Shown: one piece after another, positions 53,871 through 62,123 of the stretch | How positions within the stretch are numbered: position 1 is the stretch's first letter | Layout: every line of letters starts with the position of its first letter | From: Nocardia spumae | GTDB lineage: Bacteria > Actinomycetota > Actinomycetes > Mycobacteriales > Mycobacteriaceae | Assembly: GCF_020733635.1 (NCBI RefSeq) | Contig: NZ_JAJFZL010000001.1 | Location: 4,774,001 to 4,838,000, forward strand | Reading direction: 5' to 3' | DNA: 64,000 bases | Made by a program: the position numbers and the translations under genes | The notes under the pieces: generated by a model | What the model was told of the DNA's origin: nothing | Seen by the model: only the letters and a program-made list of their open reading frames with translations | Database searches by the model: none

Positions 53871-56038
53871 TCGAGCAGCCCGGTCCCGACCCGATCGAGC
53901 GCCTCGATACGGTGCTCGTCCACCACATCGTGAACACCTTGGGCTGGCCGAATCTGCGCCCGCTGCAACGGGCTTCGATCGATCCGCTGTTGCGCGGAGA
54001 CGATGCGATCCTGCTCGCGCCCACCGCGGGCGGCAAAACGGAATCGGCGTGTTTCCCGCTGCTGACCGCGATGGCGGCCGGCAACTGGCCGGGAGTTTCG
54101 GTGTTGTATCTGTGCCCGCTCAAGGCCCTGCTCAACAACCTCGTGACCCGGATCGACACCTACGCACAATGGATCGGTAGGAGCGCCGCACTCTGGCACG
54201 GGGATACGAGTGAGTCGGCGCGCAACCGGATCCGGCGCGAACCGCCCGACATCCTGCTGACGACGCCGGAGTCGTTGGAAGCCATGCTGATCGGGATCAA
54301 GACCGATCATCAGACATTGCTGGGGTCGGTTCGCGCCGTCGTCGTCGACGAGGTCCACGCGTTCGCAGGAGACGACCGTGGCTGGCACCTGCTGGCGGTA
54401 CTGGAACGTTTACAGCGTGTGACAGGACAGCCGATCCAGCGGATCGGATTGTCGGCAACGGTCGGCAACCCACACCGGCTGCTGAGATGGCTGCAGGGAT
54501 CGGGCTCGGGCAAGCGGCGTGGAACCGTTGTCGCGCCTGACCTTCCGGAACTGGCAACCGAGGACACACCTGCGGGGTCCCGATTTCCCACAGATTCCCC
54601 TCCCCTGCCCCGACCGGCCGGCGAAGTCGAACTGGACTACGTGGGATCGCTCGACAACGCCGCGAAGGTCATCGCGGCACTGCACCGCGGCGAAAAGCGC
54701 CTGGTGTTCTGCGATTCGCGCCGGCAGGTCGAACAGCTCGGCGCAGTACTGCGAGAACGCGACGTGACGGTATTCCTCTCCCATGCCTCGCTGTCCGCAT
54801 CCGAACGCGCCCGTTCCGAACAAGCCTTCGCCGAGGCCCGCGACTGTGTCATCGTCTCCACCTCCACACTCGAACTCGGCATCGACGTAGGCGATCTCGA
54901 CCGCGTGATCCAAATCGACTCACCCGCCACCGTCGCCTCGTTCCTCCAACGCATCGGACGCACCGGCCGCCGCACCGGCACCACCCGCAACTGCCTGTTC
55001 CTGACAACCACCACCGACGCCCTCCTCCAAGCCGCCGGTCTGTTGCTGCTGTGGAGCCGCGGCTGGGTCGAACCGGTGACCGCTCCGCCACAACCACGCC
55101 ATCTCGTCGCCCAGCAACTGCTCGCCGTCACCCTCCAGCACGGCACGATCGGCAAACGACTGTGGTCGCAGGAATGGAACGGCCTCGCCCCCTTCGATCG
55201 GTCCGCCGAACCCATCTTCACCTACCTACTCGAGGCCGGATACCTCGACAGCGATCAGGAACTGGCTTTCATCGGCCCCCAGGCCGAGCATCGTTTCGGA
55301 AAACGGAACTTCCTCGAGCTGACCGCTTCCTTCACCGCCCCACCACAATTCACCATTCTCGCCGGGCGGCAGGAGATCGGCATGACCGATGTCTCCGTCC
55401 TCACCGACGACCGGCCCGGACCTCGACTACTCCTTCTCGCCGGAAGCAGTTGGCGGGTCACCTATATCGACTGGAAGCGGCGGCGGGCATTCGTCGAGCC
55501 GGCCGAGGGTGGGGGGATCGCGAAATGGGCGAGTCTCGGCATCCGGGGGCTGTCCGCTGAACTGTGCCGGGCGATGCGAGCAGTCCTGCTCGGCTCCGAC
55601 CCTGATGTCTCACTGACTCGCCGCGCACAAGTTGCCCTCACCGACCATCGCCAGGAGAAAGTCGGCACCGTCGCACAGGATGCCACGCTCATCACCCGGG
55701 AAGACTCTGGAATCCGTTGGTGGACTTGGGCCGGTTACCGAGCTAATGCGACTCTCGCCGCGGCATTGGCGCCTGTTGCCGATCCAGCACAGCGACCCGA
55801 TGACTTCGCGATCCGGCTCGACACCGGTCTCACTCCTGCAGTTTGGACCGCGGTCAGCAAGACTGTGGACGTCGATCAGCTTCCACTACCAGGTGTCGAC
55901 TCGCGAGCTGTTGCAGGACTGAAGTTTTCGGCATTGCTACCGGACCAGCTCGCCGATGCGACGATCGGAAGCCGGCTCACAGACCCACAGACGGCTCAGG
56001 TAGTGCTACAGGAGCCCGCGCGGTGGGCGGACCGGTAG
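53867..56038 (+). CDS. brxHI: BREX type 2 helicase BrxHI (Lhr-like)
   Basis: A 723-residue superfamily 2 helicase. Motif I APTAGGKTES (residues 51-60), motif II DEVH (161-164), motif III SATVGN, and motif VI QRIGRTGRR are present, followed by a C-terminal Lhr-type region. BrxHI is the last core gene of BREX-2. Starting at GTG 53867, it overlaps brxD by four bases. There is no sign of damage. Confidence 0.92.
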   Translation: MIEQPGPDPIERLDTVLVHHIVNTLGWPNLRPLQRASIDPLLRGDDAILLAPTAGGKTESACFPLLTAMAAGNWPGVSVLYLCPLKALLNNLVTRIDTYAQWIGRSAALWHGDTSESARNRIRREPPDILLTTPESLEAMLIGIKTDHQTLLGSVRAVVVDEVHAFAGDDRGWHLLAVLERLQRVTGQPIQRIGLSATVGNPHRLLRWLQGSGSGKRRGTVVAPDLPELATEDTPAGSRFPTDSPPLPRPAGEVELDYVGSLDNAAKVIAALHRGEKRLVFCDSRRQVEQLGAVLRERDVTVFLSHASLSASERARSEQAFAEARDCVIVSTSTLELGIDVGDLDRVIQIDSPATVASFLQRIGRTGRRTGTTRNCLFLTTTTDALLQAAGLLLLWSRGWVEPVTAPPQPRHLVAQQLLAVTLQHGTIGKRLWSQEWNGLAPFDRSAEPIFTYLLEAGYLDSDQELAFIGPQAEHRFGKRNFLELTASFTAPPQFTILAGRQEIGMTDVSVLTDDRPGPRLLLLAGSSWRVTYIDWKRRRAFVEPAEGGGIAKWASLGIRGLSAELCRAMRAVLLGSDPDVSLTRRAQVALTDHRQEKVGTVAQDATLITREDSGIRWWTWAGYRANATLAAALAPVADPAQRPDDFAIRLDTGLTPAVWTAVSKTVDVDQLPLPGVDSRAVAGLKFSALLPDQLADATIGSRLTDPQTAQVVLQEPARWADR

Positions 56039-56111
56039 CTGTCGCGCGTAGGGTGCCGGATTCCAGGTAGCACTCGTCACGCTGAACAACCCGACGCCCG
56101 GGGGCACCAGG

Positions 56112-56520
56112 TCAGTCGCTGAGGTTGGCGAACGGGCGTTTGCCGCCGTGCATTGCCTTGAAGCTCTGGATCATCGACGGCTCGAGCGCCGAGGCGTCGG
56201 GTTCTTCGCGCCACCCGACCAGCAGCTGGGAACTATCAGCGAGCTGCCAGATATATAGGCCACCGGTATGACCGACAGATTCTCCCGCACCACGCCGGCG
56301 ATGCTCGTCGAGCCGATGCATGCAGATTGGATTGCGCTTATGCAGCTCCGGTCGGAGTCTCGGCAGTGATCACTTCCGCACGCTCGTCGGTCAGGTCCTC
56401 GCCGTGGTAGATGAACGGTACGGCGCTCGCACCAGGGGGATGCCGTCGCCATCCGACCTGGACGCACTTCGTGCACACCGAATTCCACGGGGACGGAATT
56501 GATTTCGCCGATATCGAACA
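56112..56520 (-). pseudogene. Degenerate gene fragments on the minus strand
   Basis: Two frames carry protein-like pieces in sequence: CTKCVQVGWRRHPPGASAVPFIYHG around 56,345-56,470 and [18 protein letters not shown] through [15 protein letters not shown] around 56,112-56,280. They lie in different frames, as if joined by a frameshift near 56,300-56,340. The upstream sequence near 56,495-56,530 resembles a short part of the pRiA4b ORF-3-like gene (EINS region). It appears to be a patchwork of remnants. A short intact frame of 69 residues (56112-56321) could still be expressed. Confidence 0.4.
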
Positions 56521-56654
56521 GTGTGGGTCGATCGAGGTCAGCACAGGGCCTGGGTGGATTCTCGGCACCTCAGAGATTCGACGGGGCGGAACCGAACGCC
56601 ACTGTCGTGCGTCCAACAGACGAGAAACTGTTCGATGTCCCGGCGAGGAGCGAG

Positions 56655-56972
56655 ATGGCCGACTTTCAAGTCGTACCCGATGACGTGGACAAGTTCGGTG
56701 GGGCGATGCGTGACCTCGCCGGTCAGGCCGGTGCAGCCGGCACTCACGTGACCAAGTGGTACAACCTGTCGGAGGCACACACCGGGATATTTGTCGAGGT
56801 CAAGGGGATCGTCGAGCACATCCGTCAGAATCTCGAGGACAACTACAAGCACCTGCAGACGTTGGCCGACAACTCGGCAACCGAGCTCGGCAAAGCCGCG
56901 CAGCTCTATCGGACCACCGACTACGAGCACGCACGCCAACTCGACGAGACCTACCCCGGGACCGCGCGATGA
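56655..56972 (+). CDS. EspC-like type VII secretion target
   Basis: A 105-residue helical protein resembling the EspC/DUF2580 group of ESX-1-associated substrates. It has W-x3 at KWYNLSEAHTG near residue 35 and a Tyr-x3-Asp motif (YEHARQLDETYP) at the C-terminus, similar to the secretion signal YxxxD/E. ATG at 56655 follows GAGGAG. It overlaps the next gene by four bases. Confidence 0.8.
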   Translation: MADFQVVPDDVDKFGGAMRDLAGQAGAAGTHVTKWYNLSEAHTGIFVEVKGIVEHIRQNLEDNYKHLQTLADNSATELGKAAQLYRTTDYEHARQLDETYPGTAR

Positions 56973-57694
56973 CCCGCCCCGAGGAGAAACTGGTCGAGCC
57001 GCAGGCCGAGGATCCCATGCCCGGTCCGGTCTCGTTCGTCGCCGGTGGCAACTTCATCTCCCCCGCGTACTACATCTCGACCACGATCAAGACTCTGGTC
57101 GGTTTCGATGTCTACGGCTGGGCGGGAGAGAAGGTCAACGGCGACTGGGAGGCGGTCAAGAAGGCTGCCGGAGCCGCGGGCAACCTGAGTCGTTTCAATT
57201 CGGCGTACGCGGAGTCGATCAACACGCAGTGGCAGCAGACCGCCGGTGCCACCTGGCATGGTCACGCCGCGGGCAACTCGGAGACCTACTTCAAACAGCT
57301 GGCTGCCTGCGTCGAGTTCCAAGCTCGCCCGCTCGAGGAGATCGAACGGCAGCTGACCAACATCAGCACCGGCATGCGGGAACTGGGCCGACGAGTAGGG
57401 GATTTCCTGCAGGACATCTCGGATATGGTCCTGCTCTGGCTCGCCTCACAGGCCGCCGAGGCCATCCTCGCCTCCAGCCTCGTCGGTGCGCCTGCCGCGG
57501 CGGCACAAGCCGCGGTCTCGGCCGCATACCTCGTCCAGATCGTCGCCAAGGTGGGGCAACTCATCAATCTCGTCACCACCGCGTACAAGGCGATATACGG
57601 GATGATCGGTGCACTGAACGCCCTGTCGAGCCAGACGACACCGGACAACCTTCCGCCGCTGCCGAATTCAACCTACGACCATCCGGGGGTGTGA
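56969..57694 (+). CDS. WXG100/PPE-like secretion-associated protein
   Basis: A 241-residue helical protein with a WHGHAAGNSETY turn near residue 95 and a long amphipathic/hydrophobic region (residues 145-205: ILASSLVGAPAAAAQAAVSAAYLVQIV). It resembles large WXG100-family partners encoded next to EspC-like proteins. The ATG at 56969 overlaps the preceding stop. A pore or toxin-delivery role is possible; no toxin domain is visible. Confidence 0.75.
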   Translation: MTRPEEKLVEPQAEDPMPGPVSFVAGGNFISPAYYISTTIKTLVGFDVYGWAGEKVNGDWEAVKKAAGAAGNLSRFNSAYAESINTQWQQTAGATWHGHAAGNSETYFKQLAACVEFQARPLEEIERQLTNISTGMRELGRRVGDFLQDISDMVLLWLASQAAEAILASSLVGAPAAAAQAAVSAAYLVQIVAKVGQLINLVTTAYKAIYGMIGALNALSSQTTPDNLPPLPNSTYDHPGV

Positions 57695-57698
57695 CCGA

Positions 57699-58196
57699 AT
57701 GGAGAATCCGCCCGAATTCAGCTTCGACGTAGCTCAGGGCGACCTCGGAGCCTCGCGCCAATTGCGCCGTTCCCTCGAGACGATCAAATCCGCCGTCACC
57801 GACCCCCATCTACGCAAACAACTCGATGATGTGCTGAGCGGGCGCCGCAGCATGCGCGACTTCGGCACCTCCGATGCGTTCGCGGGGATCATGGACTCTG
57901 TTCCCCCGAGCCAGCTCAACCGGGCTCTGACCATGCCGGAAGACCAACGTCTGGCCCTGGCCCAACGTGGTGAACAAGAACTCGAACGTCTCCGAAACGA
58001 GCAGGAGGAGCCCCCAAGCCCTCCAGTGCGACCGGCGCCCTCGCCGCCGAGCCCACCGGATCGACCGAAAGATACTGGAAGCCAAGTTATTCCTGGAACC
58101 CGGAAGCCGAATCGCGAACAGCTGTATACCCCGGACGAACCGGATGAGGACGACCTCTACTTCCAACAGCGACGTGACCGCGGGTGGCTCGCGTGA
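57699..58196 (+). CDS. Hypothetical protein with proline-rich tail
   Basis: A 165-residue soluble protein: helical N-terminal 100 residues, then a Pro-rich acidic linker (PPSPPVRPAPSPPSPPDRPKD) and a charged end. No family is recognised. It is four bases after the preceding stop and overlaps the next start (GTGA), so it belongs to the same operon and may be a chaperone or accessory of the type VII substrates. Confidence 0.7.
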   Translation: MENPPEFSFDVAQGDLGASRQLRRSLETIKSAVTDPHLRKQLDDVLSGRRSMRDFGTSDAFAGIMDSVPPSQLNRALTMPEDQRLALAQRGEQELERLRNEQEEPPSPPVRPAPSPPSPPDRPKDTGSQVIPGTRKPNREQLYTPDEPDEDDLYFQQRRDRGWLA

Positions 58197-58849
58197 GCAG
58201 ACGCCCCGGCAAGAATCTCGACGTCACTGTGCGAACCGAGCTGCGCGAAGACTTCGCCAAGGACCCGGAATTCGATCCCGAACAGACCTTCGTCCTGCAA
58301 CTGGTCGACCAGCTGCCCGACGCCTGCACCCGCCACGGTGAGCAGGCTGTCGAACAGCCGGAGAAGGACTTCGAATTCCGTCCACGACGGACCAGACGAG
58401 ATCCGGACCGCACTCGATGGGTACAGCGAACGGCCACTTACGAAATCGGATTTCTACTTCGGGGAATTTATCGCCTCTCGACCTTCAGGTGGCAGGACAA
58501 CAGCCCGCCGTCGACGATCCTCGAAGGTGCCTGGCCGGTGTGCGCGAAATGTCAACGTACTAGACGCATTCTCCAGTACATCGGGCATGTCATCGTCCTG
58601 GCGGGGGTCGCCCTGATCCTGATCGTCTTGGCCGCAACCCAAACGACGAGCTCGGATCACCTACCTGTACCGCTGGTGCTGGCAGTCTTTCCCGGATGGC
58701 TGCCATTCGGATTGCTCGCCGCTGTGTTGATCTACCGGCGGTCGACGACCTACGTGCTGTTCCGACCGATCACCGAGCTGGGCTCAGCGCAGATCGTGGC
58801 GCATCCGGACTTCGCGAAGGCGTTCGAATCGCGGGGAACAGTCTCGTGA
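58193..58849 (+). CDS. Hypothetical membrane protein of the type VII-associated operon
   Basis: A 218-residue protein with two hydrophobic segments near residues 130-150 and 160-182. A CAKCQRTRR element just before the first segment could bind a metal. The GTG at 58193 overlaps the preceding stop; an alternative GTG at 58184 exists. The N-terminal half is charged and rich in Arg/Glu. The family is not recognised. Confidence 0.7.
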   Translation: MSRRPGKNLDVTVRTELREDFAKDPEFDPEQTFVLQLVDQLPDACTRHGEQAVEQPEKDFEFRPRRTRRDPDRTRWVQRTATYEIGFLLRGIYRLSTFRWQDNSPPSTILEGAWPVCAKCQRTRRILQYIGHVIVLAGVALILIVLAATQTTSSDHLPVPLVLAVFPGWLPFGLLAAVLIYRRSTTYVLFRPITELGSAQIVAHPDFAKAFESRGTVS

Positions 58850-58976
58850 TCAACGAACTCGAGAACCGGGCGTACGCCCCAGCTGGGCGGCTCTGAAACG
58901 ACCACCAGCCTGAGGACATGCCTTTCGGTCGCGGTACGTCGACAGTCGGCTGCCGCCCAGGGACGAGACGCGAACA

Positions 58977-59073
58977 GTGATCACACTCGGACTCGTCACC
59001 GCGATCGGGCCTGCCACTGACCGTACTGATCCTGGTGGTAACACTGCCGGAACGACGGCACAAACCAATGAGT
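58977..59073 (+). pseudogene. Frameshifted second copy of the 30-residue membrane peptide
   Basis: The DNA from GTGATCACACTCGGACTCGT is nearly identical to 39919-40011, but one extra base after the ATCGG at about 59008 shifts the frame. The preceding gene of the first copy (39599) is absent here, while the sequence just upstream of it is retained. The unit is therefore a degraded duplicate. Confidence 0.6.
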
Positions 59074-59258
59074 CGCACGATGAGCAAGCCAGGCAGATCA
59101 CCGGCGGGGCGACGAAAACGGAGACCGCACGCACCGCCTTGCGGCTGCTCGTCCGGCAACAACAGCAACATGACGCCATCGCCTGGCTCGCCGATCACTA
59201 GCCCTTTCTCTCCGAGGAAGAGATCGCCGAAGACAGCGAGCGGCAGCCACCACGGTGA
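59064..59258 (+). pseudogene. VapB-like antitoxin, truncated by a nonsense codon
   Basis: QITGGATKTETARTALRLLV is the typical VapB core, followed by LADH and a TAG at 59199. The frame then continues (PFLSEEEIAEDSERQPPR) to a TGA that overlaps the toxin GTG, as in an intact vapBC pair. The N-terminus is short and fused to the remains of the membrane peptide copy, without a clear start. The toxin-binding C-terminus is lost unless the stop is read through. Confidence 0.55.
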
Positions 59259-59695
59259 CCCCTACGGTTCGCGCCCTCTACCTGGCCGATCACAGCGCAG
59301 TCTCCCGGATCCAGCGTCACGAACCGGTACGACACGCGTTCGACCGGCTCAACACCTCAGCCGGAGTCATCTGCTCATGCGCCGTCACCACCGACGAAGC
59401 GGCCTTCAGCGCCCGCAACCCCGGCGAACTCCACAAAATCCTCCAGATCTACACCGAGGCATTCCGATACCTCCCGATGGACCCGGCGATCGACCCCATC
59501 GTCCGGTCGATCCGGCAACAGCTCCGGGCCGCCGGCCAAGGGCGCTCCGCTCAGGCCACCGACCTCCTCATCGCCGCAACCGCGGTCCACTACGGTGCCA
59601 CCGCCCTGCACTACGACAAACACTTCGAACTCATATCCGCCGCGCACCCCGGTCTGCGTCAGCACTGGATCGTGCCGCGCGGCTCGATCCCCTGA
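59255..59695 (+). CDS. vapC: PIN-domain toxin VapC
   Basis: A 146-residue PIN-domain ribonuclease. The acidic residues Asp12 (LADHSAVSR), the Asp in TDLLIAATA (near residue 103) and the Asp in YDKHF (near 121) fit the PIN pattern. GTG at 59255 overlaps the stop of the original antitoxin frame. The protein looks full length, so an intact toxin is next to a damaged antitoxin. It may be mutated to harmlessness, weakly expressed or neutralised by another antitoxin. Confidence 0.8.
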   Translation: MTPTVRALYLADHSAVSRIQRHEPVRHAFDRLNTSAGVICSCAVTTDEAAFSARNPGELHKILQIYTEAFRYLPMDPAIDPIVRSIRQQLRAAGQGRSAQATDLLIAATAVHYGATALHYDKHFELISAAHPGLRQHWIVPRGSIP

Positions 59696-59737
59696 GGCGA
59701 AAGGGACTGCTGCACATCGGATGACAGTGTCACCTCC

Positions 59738-60610
59738 CTACTCCACATGCGAGGTGCGCCAGAGGACGTGCTCGCGGCTGACCGCCTTCTCAGCGTCGGC
59801 TACCGCAGAGCCCCAGTGGTTTTCATCGGTGTGCCGCAAGGTTTCAGCGATGAGCGCCAGCTCATTCGACGTGACCGCATAGAGGTTGGATACGCGACTG
59901 TCGTGCCGGGCCGACGACCATGCGGCTAAACCCGCGATGGACGCCGCCACCACGCCCGCGAGGTCGAAATTGATGGCGCCGAATGCCTTTGCCAGCGCCG
60001 CGGAGACCCCGGCGATCTCGAAGATGAGCGCCGTCATCCCGAGGACCCGTCCGCGGTATCGGTGGCGTGTCGACTTTGCCGCGTACCAACACTGTTGGCC
60101 GTGGATGCGCTGTTCGAGGTATTCCTGGCGACGTTCAGCGAAGGAGGACTGGCGCAATGCGCGCATGCGCTCGCTGATGGCAGCGCTCGTCGTGGGCTGA
60201 AGTTGCACCTCCGGAAAGCTGCACTGTAGTTGGCGGATCCGGTCTATGAGCCGGCCGTCGGCGTCGGATTCCGACAGCGTGTGTTCGAATGGAGCGCCGC
60301 ACACAGCGTATTTCCAGGCCACCGCCCTGGCGGCTTCGGCCAGCGCCCGGCCCTCGTGCCAGGTCCGATTGGGGCGCGAGCTCAACAGGCCGATGTCCAG
60401 GGTGAGGATGACGACGAAGGTGAGTGCGGTCGCGACAGCAGCCAAGTCTGTGCGCGCCGCCCCCACCCTGAAGCTCACGGCTGCGCAGGCAGCTGCTACG
60501 ACCGCGAGCACCAACCGGAGGCCGTGACCGCGCAGATAGGCACGTTGGCCGGCCACTGCTGCTTCATCGGCGGCCTGAAATAGGCCCGGTAGGTCATCGA
60601 ACCGGAGCAT
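59738..60610 (-). CDS. SLATT/DUF4231 membrane protein
   Basis: A 290-residue membrane protein of the DUF4231/SLATT type, with two pairs of transmembrane segments: residues about 30-50 and 60-78, and about 192-212 and 218-236. A soluble helical region lies between them. SLATT proteins are predicted pore-forming effectors in nucleotide-signalling conflict systems. It is the last gene of the TIR operon, 98 bases after the SLOG gene, with ATG at 60610 (a GTG one codon earlier is an alternative). Confidence 0.75.
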   Translation of the reverse strand: MLRFDDLPGLFQAADEAAVAGQRAYLRGHGLRLVLAVVAAACAAVSFRVGAARTDLAAVATALTFVVILTLDIGLLSSRPNRTWHEGRALAEAARAVAWKYAVCGAPFEHTLSESDADGRLIDRIRQLQCSFPEVQLQPTTSAAISERMRALRQSSFAERRQEYLEQRIHGQQCWYAAKSTRHRYRGRVLGMTALIFEIAGVSAALAKAFGAINFDLAGVVAASIAGLAAWSSARHDSRVSNLYAVTSNELALIAETLRHTDENHWGSAVADAEKAVSREHVLWRTSHVE

Positions 60611-60708
60611 CACATCGACCGGCTTCGATGGTGATCATGACCTGACGGTAGCAGCGCGGCTCGCATTCGTCGTGACATTCGTGATCGTGAATTCTGTTGC
60701 GGAAGAGA

Positions 60709-61191
60709 CTATTCCAATTCGCGCCGCGCCCCTGCGGGCCACACGATGTCCACACCGATACCACTGCGACGCGCGGAAGCCACTGCGTCGGCCGCGCTGC
60801 CCGGCTCCCCCGAGCCGCCGTCCCAGACCGCCAGAAGAGTTTCGATATCGGCCAGGACCATGTCGTTGGCAGCGCGATAGGCGGCCGGGCAGGGCTCGTC
60901 GTAGGGCATCACCCGGACCGTCTCGGCGCGTGCGAGCAACTCGTCGAATCCATGTCGTGCATCGGCCGGGACCACCCGCTCCCGATACCGCCGAGCCGGC
61001 AGGACGACCTCGAGACGGCCGCCTGCCGACAGGACCGCGCTGGCGAAAATGGTGTCCGCTCCGGGCGCTAGACAGCTCACCCCCACCAGGTCCTCGGCAT
61101 ACGGTTGCAGCCGAGTATTGAACTCGCGCCGGATCAGATCGGCTGTGTGCGAGGTGAAATGGATGTGCCCGGTGACACCGATCCGCGTCAC
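60709..61191 (-). CDS. SLOG-domain protein
   Basis: A 160-residue Rossmann-like protein of the SLOG group (related to LOG, DprA and the sensor of Thoeris). It begins RIGVTGHIHF, has GVSCLAPGADTIFASAVLSAGGRLEVVLPA in the middle and ADIETLLAVWDGG...GVDIVWPAGARRE at the end, all typical of this fold. SLOG domains bind NAD-derived nucleotides. The ATG overlaps the stop of the PfkB gene by four bases. As a sensor it would connect a TIR signal to the SLATT effector. Confidence 0.8.
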   Translation of the reverse strand: MTRIGVTGHIHFTSHTADLIRREFNTRLQPYAEDLVGVSCLAPGADTIFASAVLSAGGRLEVVLPARRYRERVVPADARHGFDELLARAETVRVMPYDEPCPAAYRAANDMVLADIETLLAVWDGGSGEPGSAADAVASARRSGIGVDIVWPAGARRELE

Positions 61192-62123
61192 CGCACCTGA
61201 CCCGATTCGGCGAGGTGTCGTTTCAGCTGAAGACGATCAGGGATCCCATCGTTGCCGAATACCGCACACTTCAGTGCCGCGGACCATGATGCGATATCCA
61301 GCGCTGCGCCAATTTCCGATCCCGCCGCGATTGCCCAGGCGAGCGCGCCGTGGAAGGTGTCGCCCGCACCGCAGGAATCTTTGGTGTCCACCGGATAGCC
61401 CCGATAGCGATGACTTCCGGTGCCGTCCAGATATGTTCCGCCGAGGGCGGCTTGGGTTGCCACCAGCGCCTGTGGCCGGAAATCCTCGAAGACCCGCTGC
61501 ATGGCGCTGTCCAGCGACTGACCTGGGTGCCGTTTGGTGAAGAACTTCTCCGGCGCGACGATGTATTCGATGCCGCTCAGAAAGTCCTCGCTCGTCTCCT
61601 TGTAGCCTCCGGTGTCCATGACCACCGGCACTCCCATGTCGCGGCAGGTGGTGACCGCAGCCCGGCTCAGCACCGCGTCGGTGCAATCCAGCAGCGCTGT
61701 GTCGGCGCAGTCGAAAATTGTCGGCAAGCGGTGCAAGAGTTCCGAATCGGCCGCCGGCTGCGGGAGCCACATCGTCGAGCGGGTTCCGTGATCCGCTGCG
61801 ACGATCACCGCCGAATGTTGACTGATCTGGTCCCGTTCGAACAGGTTGACATCAATCGGCTCCCGGCCGAGTTCCTGCCGCAACACCTCGGCGTGGACAC
61901 CGGAACCGCACATGGCGTGCAAACTGACTCCGCCGTCACCGAGTCGTGCGGCGGCTATTGCGCCTCGCCCGGCGGGACCACCGACCACCACCGCGTATTG
62001 GCGGACCGGATTCTCACTGTCCTCATCGGGGTGACTGTCCAGCACGTAGAGATAGTCGATGGTGGCCATACCTACGACAGCTACCGTGGGGGACGGATTC
62101 ACGAGAACTTGCCGGCTATCCAT
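61188..62123 (-). CDS. PfkB-family sugar/nucleoside kinase
   Basis: A 311-residue kinase of the ribokinase/PfkB family. The N-terminal VVGMATIDYLYV and GGPAGRGAIAAARLG segments (substrate-binding lid) and the C-terminal DTKDSCGAGDTFHGALAWAI (family signature 2, with the catalytic Asp of GAGD) are intact. Members phosphorylate ribose, adenosine and similar substrates. Start ATG at 62123 lies 25 bases inside the TIR gene end, and its stop overlaps the SLOG start, so the three are one operon. A catabolic gene would not be expected here, so a role in making or clearing a nucleotide signal is inferred. Confidence 0.9.
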   Translation of the reverse strand: MDSRQVLVNPSPTVAVVGMATIDYLYVLDSHPDEDSENPVRQYAVVVGGPAGRGAIAAARLGDGGVSLHAMCGSGVHAEVLRQELGREPIDVNLFERDQISQHSAVIVAADHGTRSTMWLPQPAADSELLHRLPTIFDCADTALLDCTDAVLSRAAVTTCRDMGVPVVMDTGGYKETSEDFLSGIEYIVAPEKFFTKRHPGQSLDSAMQRVFEDFRPQALVATQAALGGTYLDGTGSHRYRGYPVDTKDSCGAGDTFHGALAWAIAAGSEIGAALDIASWSAALKCAVFGNDGIPDRLQLKRHLAESGQVR

